From assembly GCA_013400115.1 (NCBI GenBank), contig VXBP01004605.1, forward strand, positions 62,001 to 126,000: a stretch of DNA of 64,000 bases, in the 5' to 3' direction. Positions 23,166 to 35,999 of the stretch are shown here, piece by piece; the stretch's first letter is position 1, and the number at the start of each line of letters is the position of its first letter. Origin of the DNA: Rhinopomastus cyanomelas. Its lineage: Eukaryota; Chordata; Aves; Bucerotiformes; Rhinopomastidae. The notes under the pieces were generated by a model, which was not told where the DNA came from, did not search any database, and saw only the letters and a program-made list of their open reading frames with translations. The position numbers were made by a program, and so were the translations under genes.

Positions 23166-26100
23166 CTACAAAGAGATCTTAAGATGTAATTTGCTTTGTT
23201 TCAGAGTTGATTCCCACAGTGCTTAGTGCTGTACTTCGGGATACAGGTGTGCAAGGCTGCAGGTATTATTTATGCAGACACAGAACTCACAGATGTTCTT
23301 TAAGTATATGTAGGCAAGAAAACAGGGACAACTCGAGAACACACTACAACAGTGGCATTAACACCACTTCAAAACAATTTCAGTGAGCTCCAGTGCAAAA
23401 GACACACAGCTCAGCACACCGAGTACTGCTTGGTAAGCCTTATCTGTTAGGATCACTGAACAAGGCTTCTTCCTTACAGAGCTCTGTATCAGTGATCTCA
23501 GTTATTTGCTTCCAGTACGAAGCAAATGAATAGTGACTGATGGGGCAAGCACAACTTTCAACTTGGAAAACAATTGCTCATTACAGCAAGGAGGCAAACA
23601 GGCCTTGAGCAAGATAACGAGCCAGGCTCTAGCCATTGCGGAGGTCTCATTCTTAAAGATAAGGAAGCAGATGCCCTGTACTTTGGTAATGAAGATAAGG
23701 AAGCAGATGCTAACAAACGATGCTAACAAACAATTACACAAGGAATGCTGACAAGCAGGAAGACCCTTACCATTAAAGGCAGCACATACTCAAATGGGAG
23801 GGGACTTCATTTGCATGTGAAGCGGGCAGATAATCAATATATATTAGGCACACTGGGAAATCTAATGAATACGCATTCTTTTACAACAGGTAATCATGGG
23901 TTTGGGTCCAGTTTGGGTGCACTCTTTGTGAAGACACAGCACCTACCAGTGATAATAAATTACCTCCTCAAAAACTCTAACTGGAGTTCTTGGGTCTTTC
24001 TGTACCTCAATAAGTAGAAGAAAAAAACCCAAAAACCTAAAAACATGGCACTAATTTAAAAAAGACAACCTAACCCAGCCAAGGGCAAAACCTATCTGTA
24101 AGAAAATCTTTCAATACATATAAATCTTATTTTCCAGTTTTTCCTTCAGTCTCCAGATGTTTTATTATGTAAGCAGATTTTCACAAATATCTAGTATTTC
24201 TTTTCCATAACCAAACAAATCACCTTTTCAAATGGAAACCATCTTTCTTTAACACATACATTTCATACAAGCCGGATTTATGCTCAGAATGTAAGATGTA
24301 AAACTGGCTACTATATTTTTAACTGAAAATGCTTGAGACATCTACAATAGCAAGCACTTTCTGCAATATTTAGCAATTAGTCAAATTAAATGCTACTACA
24401 ACAACATATTCTTCTGAATACACTTTCTCTTGTAATGCAGCTGAGATAGGTTAGTAACACAAGATTATCTTAATAACACAGCAGTAATCTTCCCATTTCC
24501 ACTTGAACTTTTGTCTCTAAAGGTAATTGTTCTTCTCAAAGTCACTTGCCAATTAAAGAAGAGGATCCTGCAAAAACAGGGGAAAGTATGCAAAGCCAGG
24601 ATCCTATCACTTATCCTGCAAAGTCCTGTATCTAAATTGTAGTACAGTGCTGTGCACACTTTATTCCACCCTGGAAGTTAAAACCAAAAATTAAAGAGAT
24701 AACAAATGTGGATGCTCAGGCTGCAGTAACACAGGATGAATTATTACTTCATTTTTAGGGTTCTATTTGCAGCACTGCCAGGAGCCATCTGTTTCTTTTG
24801 ATTAGCAGTAGAATAATTTTGTATCCTGAGGAAAAGTGGATGGGAGATTGCAGAGAGATACAGGAGAATGTTTGCATCTATGGAAAATCAATTTAACCAC
24901 AAAAATCAGAATGACATGAAAGGAACAAAGCTGATCCCTTGGTTTGTAAACATATTGCTGTGAAATGACAGCACTGTGTACAGCTGTCCGCTGATCCCAC
25001 TGTACGATGCATCCGGCAGTAACCACACTAAACTGCACCCTGCCACTTGTGAGTGACACCTCCTGCTGTCTCAAACACTACTCTAGAGTTGCTTTATGTT
25101 CATTCTATTGCCACAAACCTCCACCAGTAAAGATAAAAGGTGCATGTGTCATTGCACTCTAAGTTAACTTCCAGTTATCTGTTTGTAGGTCGCTCCAGTA
25201 GGTAAAAGAATCGAGATCCAAACTGGAAAAAGCACTTTTTGCAGCAATCATGGACTCACACTCGTAAAGCATTTCAGGTGAATACTGCATTTTCAGAGGT
25301 AACACTGATGTGAACCAGAACTCACTTTCACATAATGGTATCTAGACAGACAACAGGAAGCATGCACAATTCCTAGGGCACCCAAGGCATTGTGCTCTGT
25401 GAAATGGAAACCCAGGCACAAGAGCAGGAAGTAGCCTGAAGTATTTAACGTGCTATCATGTATCTTAAGATTTTCTTCTGCCTCAACATTCATAAAACGA
25501 TTCTGAATTGAATTATTCAGGCCTCTGGGTGATTCACTAAAATACTTCAAAGTTTTATTTAGTTTGTGCAAGAGCACTCTAAAGTAAACAAGAAAAAAAA
25601 TAACAGACGCTTGCTTCCTTGGGATCTTTTCCCAGCCTGTCTTGTGGCTGATCACACAACCCAACAATCTCTTGAGGACTAACTAAGCTGTCTCTTTTTG
25701 TGGGAATTCCAGTTGCTTACAGCTGACTTCAGACAAGCCAGACACTTAGTGTAGAAAATGAGAGTTTATATTCAGGACAACTATGAAAAATTATGGCAAT
25801 AGTCACAACAAAATGAGACATCGGCACTGAAAACGCTGAACTAAAATTCACACAATGTAGCTCCAAATGTTAAAAAAAGGAACCATTATCTTCTGACAGT
25901 GGTTTAAAAGGAAAAGACAAATGCTATGCCAAGAAAAAACACTACATTGTTTCACCAATAACCACAGGTTTTAAATCTCTGGCATTAGTGAATCAGATAG
26001 CACATTTAAAAATTATAATTCTGCCCTTTTTCCACACTGCACAGATTAAATGCACTAATCCCAGTGGATCTTTGCTTAGCCAAAAATAAAACACAGCATT

Positions 26101-26862
26101 TCGTCCTCTTCTGTGACACAGAAAGGTTCTTCATTACCTGAACCACCTTTGTCTGCACATTGCAGAATTAGGGCCAATACTGCATTATCAGATCCCACGT
26201 GTGTAACTGATGATCATGCTTTGCACCTACAAGGGTTTGTCATCACACAGGCCTGTACTGAAACCTTTATATACTTTGCAATAAGCTTAAAAACCACCAT
26301 CAAACACTACAGGGATATGGACAGCTTGTGTGTTTGACTTAGCCACGAAACCTGAACAAAACATTAAACTTTACACTTGTTTACTTGGAGCAGCAGGAGC
26401 ACCAGTTCTGCATCATCAATGGAGAGAGACAGCTGGCAGCTTACTGCACCTATCAGTTCTCCAAATCTTGAGCAAACATCTAGCTTGTTAGAAACAAAGT
26501 GTTATACATGAATATTTCAAGATTAAAGGGTGTTAGGCAGTGCTTGCTTTTGTGAGGGCCAAAGAGAAGTTGGCTGAGGTCTCTAAACAGCACCGTTTAC
26601 TTAAGCAGTGTGGTGGCTAGTGCAAATACTAAACTGCTGAGGTTGGGTTAAGAATCCAAACACAAGAGGAACTAACGAGTGAGCAAGAACCCTTTAAAAA
26701 GCAAGAGTGCTGCAACCCAGTAGTCCTGCGTAACTACTTGAAGCTCCTCAGGAAACTAAAAAGCTGGGACACAGAAGAAGTTGCTCTCTCAGCATCCAAG
26801 GTCTGAAACGATTCACCTTTTGTGCACAGGTTCGAACAAAGGGAAGCTGCCACAACACTTAC
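23166..26862 (-). other. Intron, 3.7 kb, repeat-poor
   Basis: No CR1 copy or conserved motif is visible. There is a small imperfect direct repeat at about 23655-23730: AAGATAAGGAAGCAGATGC occurs twice, and GATGCTAACAAAC twice. Open frames in it are short and unlike any known product. Confidence 0.8.
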
Positions 26863-28200
26863 CGTTCTCGGTCTTGCTCGAGGGCTTTCTGCTCAGCTTC
26901 TAGACTAGCCTGCAGACCTGCCTGTTCACTGCAGCTGTTATGCAGGGTGGCAAGCTTCTGTTTCTGCTCTTCAATTTCAAAGTCTATTGTTGAACAGCGT
27001 TGCAAAGCGGAGTGCCTCCTCTCTAACTTAGCGATAGCTTGCTCCAGCGCCTCTCTCTGCTGCTTTTCCCTTGATTCAAGGATTTCTTTCTCCTTCTTCC
27101 GAACCTTTCCTTCCTGACGAGCTACACTGGCTGCGAATTCAAAGGTTTCTTGAAGCTGCTGCAATTGATTTGTGCTAGCTCTATATTGGGCAAGCTGCTC
27201 TTCCTTCTCTTCTATTTCTTTCTCTATTTGGTAGAGAGTATTATCTAACTCTAACAAGCCCCTATCAAGGACTTCAGAAGCTCTTTGTTTCTCTTCCAGC
27301 AGAGCTGGCAAATGATTACTCTTCAGGTACTCAAGCTGGCGTACTTTAGATTGGAGCGTGTACTCCACCGGCTTTACCCTATCAACTTCTTCAGCCTTTA
27401 GTGCGGCATCCACAAAGTTTTCATCGTCTCTCTTGAGATTTAAACATAACTGCTCCAAAGCTCTTCTTTCATCTGCTATTTCCTTTTCCAGGTGAGCCAC
27501 TTGTTGAACTAAATCTTTTTCCAAAACAGTCAACTGTTCCAGTTGTTTCTTTTTAAACTCTATGAAATCGTGCTGTGATTTTTCTAACTTTTCATAGTTT
27601 TTATTACCTTCGGATCGGGCTTCCTTAAGTTTCAAAAGAGATTCTCTAATATCTTCAAGATTTCTTTTCTCTTCTTCAACTCTTTGTACATCTCCTCTCT
27701 TTAGGAGCTCTATCATGAGCTGCTTCTCTCGAAGCTGTTCTTCTAGGTGAGCCACCAGCATCATCTGCTCCCTTTCCTGTTCTTCAAGCCTCTTTTTTTC
27801 TAATTCCAGTTTAAGGCACTGTTCATCTTTTTCCTTTTTAAGTATTTCAAGTTCATGGAAAATCTGCATTTTCTTAGCTTTTTCATTAAGATTAAGTTCT
27901 TGTAGTCGCTGCAACTCCTCTTTGACCCGGGCAAAAATTTCTTCTTGCTGCTTTTTCTTTTGAAGCTCTATCTCCTGTTGTTCCCGTAATCTCTCTTCTT
28001 CAAACTTCTCCTTTTCAGCCAGCAAATCCTTCAACCTGCTCTCAATGTGAACACTTCTTTGTTTCAGACTCTCTTCCTGTTTTCGAATTTGCAGCTGTAC
28101 TATCTCTGTCTCTTTGCGCTGCGACTCTACTTCTTGCTGCATTCTTACCAGCTCTGCTTTGTCAGATCTTTGTTTTTCTTCCATCTCTTCTATTTGTTTC
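26863..28200 (-). CDS. KIF16B: KIF16B exon: long stalk coiled coil
   Basis: The largest constitutive exon, 1338 bp: one base finishing an arginine, 445 codons and two bases of the next arginine codon. The acceptor reads TTTACTGTAG and the donor GTAAGT. It starts KQIEEMEEKQRSDKAEL and ends EALEQDRE-like. It is almost entirely Glu, Lys, Gln, Arg and Leu in heptad pattern, a long rod typical of the KIF16B stalk, which supports dimerisation and autoinhibitory folding. The first and last thirds are close to mammals; the middle, around LEKDLVQQ to the VKPVEY segment, is shorter and more diverged than the mammalian sequence I remember. Confidence 0.97.
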
Positions 28201-29191
28201 CTACAGTAAAATATTTACAAGCAATTATTTCAATCTCTTCTTTTTTTCCAAAAGGTACCACATCCTTCAGAAGTTAAAAAGGTCTGGACAAGGATTTCAC
28301 AGCATATTTATAATGGCTTCTCTTCGTTTTGCAATAGATAAAGATCTTACATTGCTTGGAAGGGACTTCATACATGAGATAAATGGGAAAGAGACTCATA
28401 TAGTCTAGAGTTAAACATTACAAGTTGTGTCATTAAAAGGTGAACCCACGGTGAAAAGCACCCTTCAGTTAATCAATCTAATCAATGCTGTGATTTCCAA
28501 CAAATGAGAGCTCTTACTTCTGAAATCTTAGCAGGCACGATGAACCAGAACAGTCAGCTCAGTTTGGCAGCTAACAGCAGTACTTTTCTTTGTACTTCAG
28601 ACTGGTTTCAAAATAGTGCTCGCATAGCTATGATTGGCATGGCCCACAACCAGCACTGCTGTTTTATTTAAAAGGTGCTGAGTTTATAAGGTGTTTCTTT
28701 CAATCAAGGTTCAACCCAAAGAAAACGAAGCCATACAAAAGAGCTAAATAAAGAATGTTCTTTGTCATCTTTTTTAGGAGCAATACATCCCATTTCTATA
28801 ACCTACCCATCACATTTTCTATGTGTAGTTAAAGATCACAGCTACAGTTCAGCTTTTCTACCTGTTACTAATCAATAACAATGCACAGTTCAAGGAAATC
28901 ATAAAATCATCAGGGATTGGAAGGGACCTGGAAAGATCATCCAGTCCAATCCCCCTGCCACAGCAGGATCACCCAGACCAGGTCACACAGGAACATATCC
29001 AGGCGGGTTTTAAATGTCTCCAGTGAAGGAGACTCCACAACCCCTCTGGGCAGCCCCTTCCAATGCTCCACAATCAAAATCTTCATAGATGACAGAAGAA
29101 AATAAAATTATTAATATCAGATTCCTCTGTTTGTGAAGAGCACTGTGATTACAAATTAATGATTGAGTCTATGGAGTACAGAGAACATTAC
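28201..29191 (-). other. Intron, 991 bp
   Basis: Intron splitting an arginine codon. Apart from the minus-oriented CR1 tail at 28898-29071 nothing is recognised. Confidence 0.85.
28898..29071 (-). mobile_element. CR1 3' end, minus orientation
   Basis: Antisense CR1 tail close to consensus: GGGATTGGAAGGGACCTGG, GATCATCCAGTCCAATCC, CCTGCCACAGCAGGATCACC, GGGTTTTAAATGTCTCCAG. It is 5'-truncated and lies in the intron just below the 29192 exon. Confidence 0.92.
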
Positions 29192-29245
29192 CTTTTACTT
29201 TCTAATTTTTCAAGCTCCTCTCGTTGTTGTCTCTCAAATTCTAGC
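29192..29245 (-). CDS. KIF16B: KIF16B exon: start of the stalk coiled coil
   Basis: A 54-bp exon with one base completing a split glycine, seventeen codons LEFERQQREELEKLESK, and two bases of a split arginine. The acceptor is CTGATTAAAAA-free AATCAG and the donor GTAATG. It begins the charged heptad-repeat stalk of KIF16B. The 6.4 kb intron upstream carries three CR1 copies or fragments; the 991-bp intron downstream carries one. Confidence 0.93.
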
Positions 29246-31287
29246 CTGATTAAAAAAGACAAATAAAAAGTAAAAAGGTTATTGTAGTATCATAAAACCA
29301 GCAAGAAAAGATGCAATGCAGCGTCTGTTTAGATTAGAATAATGGAACAAATCAGAAGTTTTAAAATAAAAATGAACAGAAAATATTTCCTTCATTGGGG
29401 TTACAAATTAGATACCGTGGTGCATGACAGGGGTAGAAACAGAAAAGTAAATGAATTTCTGGGGGGTAAACATAAAAGTACTTTTTAAAAAGTAAAGTTA
29501 AACAAGACAGATAAATGATTAGCACAGCCTCTGCAAGTTAACTACATGCAGACAGGGTGATCAATACAGAGAAATTGAAATTCTCTACCTTAGACAGATC
29601 GGTCCTTTTACAGGGAAAAGACTGCCGTGGGAGGCAGGGGAACAGAGCAATCAATTAAGAAAGGAACTGATAGAAAAAAACATATTAGCACTACAGCATA
29701 TCTTAAAGTCAACTACATTTTGTTTTATTAGAGGTTAAACCACTTAGATTCACAGACCATTTGTCACATTACAACTTGAAAGGAAAATTTAAATTATTAT
29801 TATTTGCAAACGTGTTTTTCAAATGTAAACGGCAGTTAATCTGATGTTCCTTCTCCTATGGTTTATTAACTGGGTAACTTCAGAGAAGAGAAAGAGCTAA
29901 GGCACTGCACAGGGGCACAGCTTGCACTTCTTCCTTTACCTCCCCTAAAAAAGGAGAAAACTCAACCATGTAATCAGCAGGGTTGAAAAACCTCAAAGTC
30001 GTGAAAAATGAAACATCCAGCACAGAAAACAATTCAAGCCCATTTCCCTAAGATATAGTTTGAGATGTTATTTTTGTTTGACAAGGTTCTGAGTAATGAC
30101 TAGAGAGTACTTTACATTATCTTTCATATGTGCAGCTGTAATAAGAGCTGATAAGTCCTCTTATTATAATTTTCTTTGAAAGATCTGTAGTTTAAGGAAA
30201 TTTTTCAAAATAAGTATCAAAAAAACAGAGAACTGATGTATAAACTGGAATATTTAAACAAATCCATCAATATTGTTATTTCTGTCGAGGCTGGGCACTG
30301 TCTCAACATTACAGAGCCAAGAGAGATGATTATTTTTGAGTTGATCACAATCGTTGTACCAGCAATGCAAAACCCAAGCAGCACTGACAGAACAAGAAGC
30401 AATCTCAAGGGACTTGCTGAAAGCAACAGCTTAAAGCAGCGGTTACCATGTGCCCAGCCACTCCTGCCTTTCTGTGAGCTGTGTCTCAAAAGCCCTCCCT
30501 GTCACTGTGGTCTGCCTCTGGAATTCAGAGCTGCTCAGTTATCACTTCTTACCTAGGGCTGGGCTGGCAACTGCCACTACACCCATCACACTCCAGTCCA
30601 GAGCAATACAGACCCCGGGCCGTGTAGCCGCGCTCTGCAGAAAGGCAGATGTCTGTTGAGCACCGTCAGCTGCAGAACATCTTTGCTCAGACAGCTGACA
30701 AACATGATTTACAAGGAGTCTCACACTTGGTTAAGCCGTAACGAAGTCAAATGTTTCAGATCAGCTACCATAATGCACAAACATCTTTGGATATTCTGAC
30801 TGCTCTATAAAACACATCATTTGGCAAATGGTTGGTGCAAGTACAAAACTGGTGAGTGGCTGCTGACTGAGCTCTAACCCAGGGAAAACGAGCCATCACA
30901 GCAATCTGTGTGACACAAAACCAGGCCAGCGGTGAAAACCCAATGATTTTCTCTTTGAGGATGCATCTCTAATACCGTCAACAGTGGTGCCACTTGGTCC
31001 TTACCCTGAAATCAGGCTGTTAGTGCTCCAAAGGTGGGTTGGGAAGGCTGAATGAGGCACTTCCTTCAGTGGAAAAGGTTGTTTCCCAAAGCCAAATGAG
31101 AATCATCATCAGCACTACAATGTGAACATCTTTCAGATGTACACCTAGTTGTTTCAAAAGAGCGTGTTTAATGCGTTTTAGATAATGCTCCTACAAAGAG
31201 AGGGGCTGGTGTTTTGCTGCTATGTAGATTAGGTGGTGTCTAAGCAGGTCTGAGCTCCACAGAAGGCTTTCCCAAACGGAGTTATTT

Positions 31288-31695
31288 ACAGTGGTCTGTC
31301 TTGACGTCAGGAAAGCATTTGACACAGCCTGGAGAAACAGAGACTGAGGGGTGACCGCATTAATATTTATAAATATGTGAAGGGTGGGTGTCAGGAGGAT
31401 AGATCCAGGTTCTTCTCAGTGTCATCCAATGATAGGACGAGGGGCAATGGGTGTCAGCTGGAACACAGGAGGTTCCACATCAATATCAGAAGGAACTTCT
31501 TCCCTCTGAGGGTGACAGAGCCCTGGAACAGGCTGCCCAGGGGCGTTGTGGTGTCTCTCTCACCGGAGATGTTCAAAACCCACCTGGATGTGTTCCTGTG
31601 TGACTTGGTCTAGGGGATCCTGCTGTGGCAGGGGGATGGCACTAGATGATCTTTCGCGGTCCCTTCCAATCCCTCAAGTTCTATGATTCTGTGTC
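31288..31695 (+). mobile_element. CR1 copy with internal deletion, plus orientation
   Basis: Starts with VCLDVRKAFDTA, the reverse-transcriptase motif before the catalytic centre, and then jumps at about 31325 to the GGTGACCGCATTAATATTT block near the ORF2 end. It continues through TTCCACATCAATATCAGAAG and CCTGGAACAGGCTGCCCAGG, and ends GTTCTATGATTCTGTG. All of the RT between is missing. Confidence 0.9.
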
Positions 31696-32551
31696 TGTGT
31701 TCTGTATCAGAGCTGCTCAGGCTGCAGCAGTAATGATGATCCCTGCTCTCCCTAGCTGGCTGCCTGTTTTCTCAACATATTTAGGAATTCACCACTTTTG
31801 TAACCATTACCACTCCAACTCCATTTAGCTCAAACCAGTCACAGGATCAAAACTGCTGCAGGACAGGATCAAATCTGGGAAGGCAAGACGATGACTGCAG
31901 ACAGCTTGTTTCTTTAAGAAGCTAGTAAAAAAGAAACCAAGCCCACAACATTATAGCACCACCAAAAAAAAAAGTCATCTGTGACAGTTTTACAAACCAC
32001 AAGACTGATGTTTTCTGGCTTTGTCTATCCATAACAAAAAAATCTTTTCACATCACCTCTACCCCCTTTATTAATGTGAACACTACTGTGAATAGAAAAA
32101 AATAGCAGCTTGAAATTAAAAAAGAATATTAAAGATATTAAAATCTAGAATCTACTCTTTCTTTTGTAGATCTCCACAAAGGAACTTAATCTGATCAATG
32201 TAAAATTAAACAGACAGTATTTTCCTGGAGAACGTGGCATATCTGGTGATGAGAGCAGTGCAGATAAGATGCAGAGAAAGGAAGGCAGTTCCACCAGCAC
32301 AATAGGATAATAGCTTAATTCACACAGCACAAAACTGCGATCTGGTTCTACATCAGTCAGGAAAGACTGAGTACTGGCAAGACTACAAAGATGTTACAAT
32401 GCTGCTTAGTAGCCCAATTTATGAAATTAATTTAAAAAACAAAACAAAAAGCCTCAGGCTAAAATAAAGGTTTCTCATGAGTGGTTTCAGAGTCACATAC
32501 AACGTAGCTTACAAAAGGGCCCCACGTAAAATCTTCAGCATAAATCTATGT

Positions 32552-32607
32552 GCAAAATTGTGTTTTATGCAAAATTGTGTTTTATGCAAAATTGTGTTTT
32601 ATGCAAA
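32552..32607. repeat. 17-bp x 3 tandem repeat
   Basis: Three exact copies of GCAAAATTGTGTTTTAT from 32552 to 32602, followed by a partial fourth (GCAAAG). It is intronic and AT-rich. Confidence 0.95.
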
Positions 32608-33960
32608 GCAGTGAAGCAGTGTTGCATGACACCAAATTAAAGACAAAAGACTGCAAACAAACAGAACAAAGGGTTTTGCATGTTAAGCCAAAATTTTATG
32701 CAACTATCCCCACATATGGAAAATAAACTGTCAGACAAAAACCACACAGAGGCACATACAACAAAAGCCACACATTTGAAAAGACAATGAAAACCAACAC
32801 TGATTTGCACTGATACAGTATGCAAACTCCATTTCTCTGCTTCCACAACACCTGAGTCAACACCTCACAGGTTCTTCTCCCATCGAGTGCTGAAGAAGCT
32901 GGGACTTACCAGCTGTCTATTGCACCCCACAGAAATGGCAAGTGCAGCTGCCAGTCTAGGTTAGCAATACTGAGACTGGAATAAAAGTCAACCTTGAAAG
33001 TGCTAAACAAACAGTAAGCAGAATGCTAATCAGCTCCAGAAGACACACACAAGAACACAGGGCCTGCTAGTGCATCTCTGTCTACCCTGTAGGTGGGCAC
33101 TACACCACTGTGTTATGAAACATACCACCATGAGATATTTCAGTAATGGGTCACACCGCAAGGACCACATCCTACACTGATCCTGATGAAAAACAAAAAA
33201 GATCCAGGGTATTCTTTTTCAACTGCACTTCTGCCAGGAAGCAATCTGCTTGCCCTCATCTGATGCCTTGGGGACAGTTACCCTGTCCTGGATACCCAGA
33301 GATGAGATTTGTTTTACACAGGCAGAACAACACCCAGAAGAAAAGACACTGCAGCCCTGTATCTGCTAAGCAGCATTCCTAGCTGGGAGTGCAGAGGTAA
33401 AGCATTCTGCAAGGTGTCTGCTCTTTACAAATGTGGTGCCTTCGGCTCTGAATTACTACTAATTGCCTAAACTCCTAGGGTCTGCTTTATTCACAACACA
33501 CTCTTTTCTTTAACTTGCATTTATCCCGGCCACCTGGCTCCCCTAATGCAACACTTCTGCAGAACTACTTTTCTGGGATGAGTTCCCCACAACTAGAAAA
33601 ACCCCAGTCACGAGGAGGAGATGGAAGGAAAACAATGTTAGCATCAACATAAGTAGATCTAAAACTGCCATGGAACAACAGACTAAGCTGAAAAGCTGCT
33701 GCTGCCAAATCACTGGCCATAAAGACACATCAACTATGGAAGATTCTTTCTTCTAATGATTTGCAGGACCATGGCTCAGTTAAACTGCAGTGCAAACTTC
33801 AAAGTCTACCTTCTCTTCAGAGCAGTCATAAAAGTAGTAAAAATAGTCATACTTCAGGTTTGGAGTGGGAGAGAGGAGCTTAGATAGGGTTTTTTGTGGG
33901 ATAAGACAGTGGTATCAGGGTTTTTTCAATTGTTGATCTGTTAGGATGATACCCACATAA

Positions 33961-34182
33961 AGTTCCATATAAACATCAGAAGGAACTTCTTCCCAGAGAG
34001 GGTGACAGAGCAGTGGGAACAGGCTGCTCAGGAGGGTTGTGGAGTCTCCTTCACTGGAGATGTTTAAAACCTGCCTGGATATGTTCCTGTGTGACTTGGT
34101 CTAGGGGATTGTGCTGTGGCAGGGGGATTGGAGTGGATGATCTTTCAAGGTCCCTTCCAATCCTTAATGTTCTGTGATTGTG
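33961..34182 (+). mobile_element. CR1 3' end, plus orientation
   Basis: Sense CR1 tail: AGTTCCATATAAACATCAG, GAACAGGCTGCTCAGG, GGAGATGTTTAAAACCTGCC, GGGATTGTGCTGTGGCAGGG, ending TCTGTGATTG. It is 5'-truncated. Confidence 0.92.
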
Positions 34183-35656
34183 TAAAACATCAGGGAAATA
34201 AGAATTTGCTGCAATCTGCTCCATCAGAGACAGTCATGTAACTCGCTAGACTTCATCTGCTTTCCTTCTTTATTAAGGTTTATGGGGAAAATCCTCTCTT
34301 TAATACTCAAATTGACATTAACTGAGGCAGTATGAACTCCTGGGCAGGGAAATCATTCTTAAGTCCACCTTCAGTATCAGCTTGTCCACACCATTATGTC
34401 TTGCTGCAAATCTGAAAACTGAGGTAATGCTGAAACAATCTGCCCTCGCATACGCTGCCTGCCAAGTCACAGTCACTCCTGTGCAGTAGAATGCAATTAT
34501 TCAGAACAGTGTTGTAGAGAAGGAACAGTATTAATTGGTGGAAAGCCCACAGCAGCAGATCAACAAGCAGATGTAACGCACAGCTGCCAAGAACTGTCCC
34601 CAGACCGCAGAAAATGTAATGCTAGCAACTGTCACGCGAGTTTTTACATGGAACCACTGGGAAAGCTGGAGAAACAAAAAAATACACCTCTCTGTCTGAA
34701 AAAAATGGGATTTATCAGCAAATAGCTGATGCTCTTGAGGTCTCTGTAGGTAGCTCAGTAGCAAAAACATTTGAAACAGTGCGATTACACATCCCGACTT
34801 AAGACATTGTTCAATTTGAAGTTGATATTACCTATTGAATCTTCCTAAATTCTAATGGATAAAAAGTAACCCCACGGTGAATTTCAGGTATGAAGCCACA
34901 TTATCTCTCCCTATAATTCAATTGATGCCAAACTTTTCAAAAGCACATAGGTGGTTAAAGTACCTCATCTCTCACTGCCTTCAAAATACAGGCACTAGCT
35001 ATTGAAAAAAATAAATTAGACCAAAACACAATCAATTCTGTGTAACTTTACCAGAGCTGGTAAAAGCAGGGAAGAGTTCTCTACAATATGCAGTCTGTGT
35101 CATTGCGACTCTATAACAAAGCTGTTTTCCACATCCTCACTTGGCCACCCACTAGGAGTTATACAGGTGAGAGCATAGATATTAATTTCCCAGCCTCGTT
35201 GTGCTTGCATCGCTGTTACAGCGACTCAAGAAATCTTATTTTTCAGTTGGTAATGCTTTTCTTTCCCTCAGGAAAAATAATTGAGGTAAAAATTTGCCAT
35301 GTTATTATTGTGCTGAGCTGCCTTGGTTACACTGCAAGTGCGGGCTCCAGACTCCAGGTACTACCATTTTGTGTTAGAACTACCAGCTGGCTGATCACTG
35401 GTTGGTGCACTGCTTGCAACCAAGCAGAGAAATCCCAGGGAAAAGCAAGTTTTCAGCAGGATGGGAAATTCCTCACTGCCTCTTCACCCAATTTTATAGC
35501 ACAGACCAGCTCAAACAACATTTCTGACAAGTTCTGGCTTAATTCAGAAGCACAATCTGAGAACAAAATATTTTCTATTACTGCCACTTGGAACATGAGA
35601 ACCATTAAAATGAAGAATGGTTGGAATTTTATGAATTGACTTTAGAAGACACTCAC

Positions 35657-35745
35657 CCTGGATTATAAAGCATAACTGCTGACAGGTTCTCACAAGACTT
35701 GGAAAGATCTGTCATAGACAAGCTGAAGGAAGGCAGCAGGCCACT
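35657..35745 (-). CDS. KIF16B: KIF16B exon: Ser-rich linker
   Basis: An 89-bp exon, 29 codons plus two bases: SGLLPSFSLSMTDLSK, then SCENLSAVMLYNP and a split glycine. The acceptor is CACTAG and the donor GTGAGT. It is a serine-rich linker between the FHA domain and the stalk. The SFSLSMTDLSKS block looks like a candidate phosphorylation region, which is inference. Mammals, as I remember them, have SREN where this reads SCEN, a basic residue replaced by cysteine. Confidence 0.94.
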
Positions 35746-35916
35746 CTAGTAACAGATCATAAAATGAGTGCATTAGACAAACACTGTGTTCTTACAAACA
35801 GTAACCAAAGTATTTGAAGCACATTTTAATAGCGTTCTACAACAATCAAGACATGTCTACATAAGCAAGACAACTGCAAAAAGGTGTATACACACCAAAT
35901 GCTGATTTAACCTCAC

Positions 35917-35999
35917 CTTTCTTTTCTCTCTTAACTTGGCAGCTTCTTTGGGGTGGTTAAAGCGAAACATATTGGTTCTGCCAAGTAATATAACAGCAC
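35917..35999 (-). CDS. KIF16B: KIF16B exon: end of the FHA domain and basic linker
   Basis: An 83-bp exon that completes the split glycine codon and then encodes 27 residues, AVILLGRTNMFRFNHP followed by KEAAKLREKRK. The acceptor is CCTATCAG and the donor GTGAGG. It finishes the FHA fold (LLGRTNMFRF is the typical last strand) and leads into a basic KLREKRK stretch. The next exon is only 171 bp away. Confidence 0.95.

Larger units (their letters stand above)
29246..35656 (-). other. Intron, 6.4 kb
   Basis: Carries two plus-oriented CR1 copies (31288-31695, 33961-34182) and a short triplicate repeat (32552-32607). The remainder is AT-rich. A 183-codon plus-strand frame at 35088-35639 was judged to be chance. 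Confidence 0.8.

Noticed and set aside
29589..29621. A 33-bp exon-like segment on the minus strand encoding SFPCKRTDLSK between an AG and a GT, reminiscent of the KIF16B SMTDLSK linker.
   Set aside because: The true linker exon was found at 35657-35745 with a complete match and correct phase; this segment ends in phase 0 while the next exon needs two preceding bases.
35088..35639. A 183-codon plus-strand open frame.
   Set aside because: No recognisable domain, odd composition, no splice or promoter context, and it is antisense in an intron next to real exons; most likely chance.
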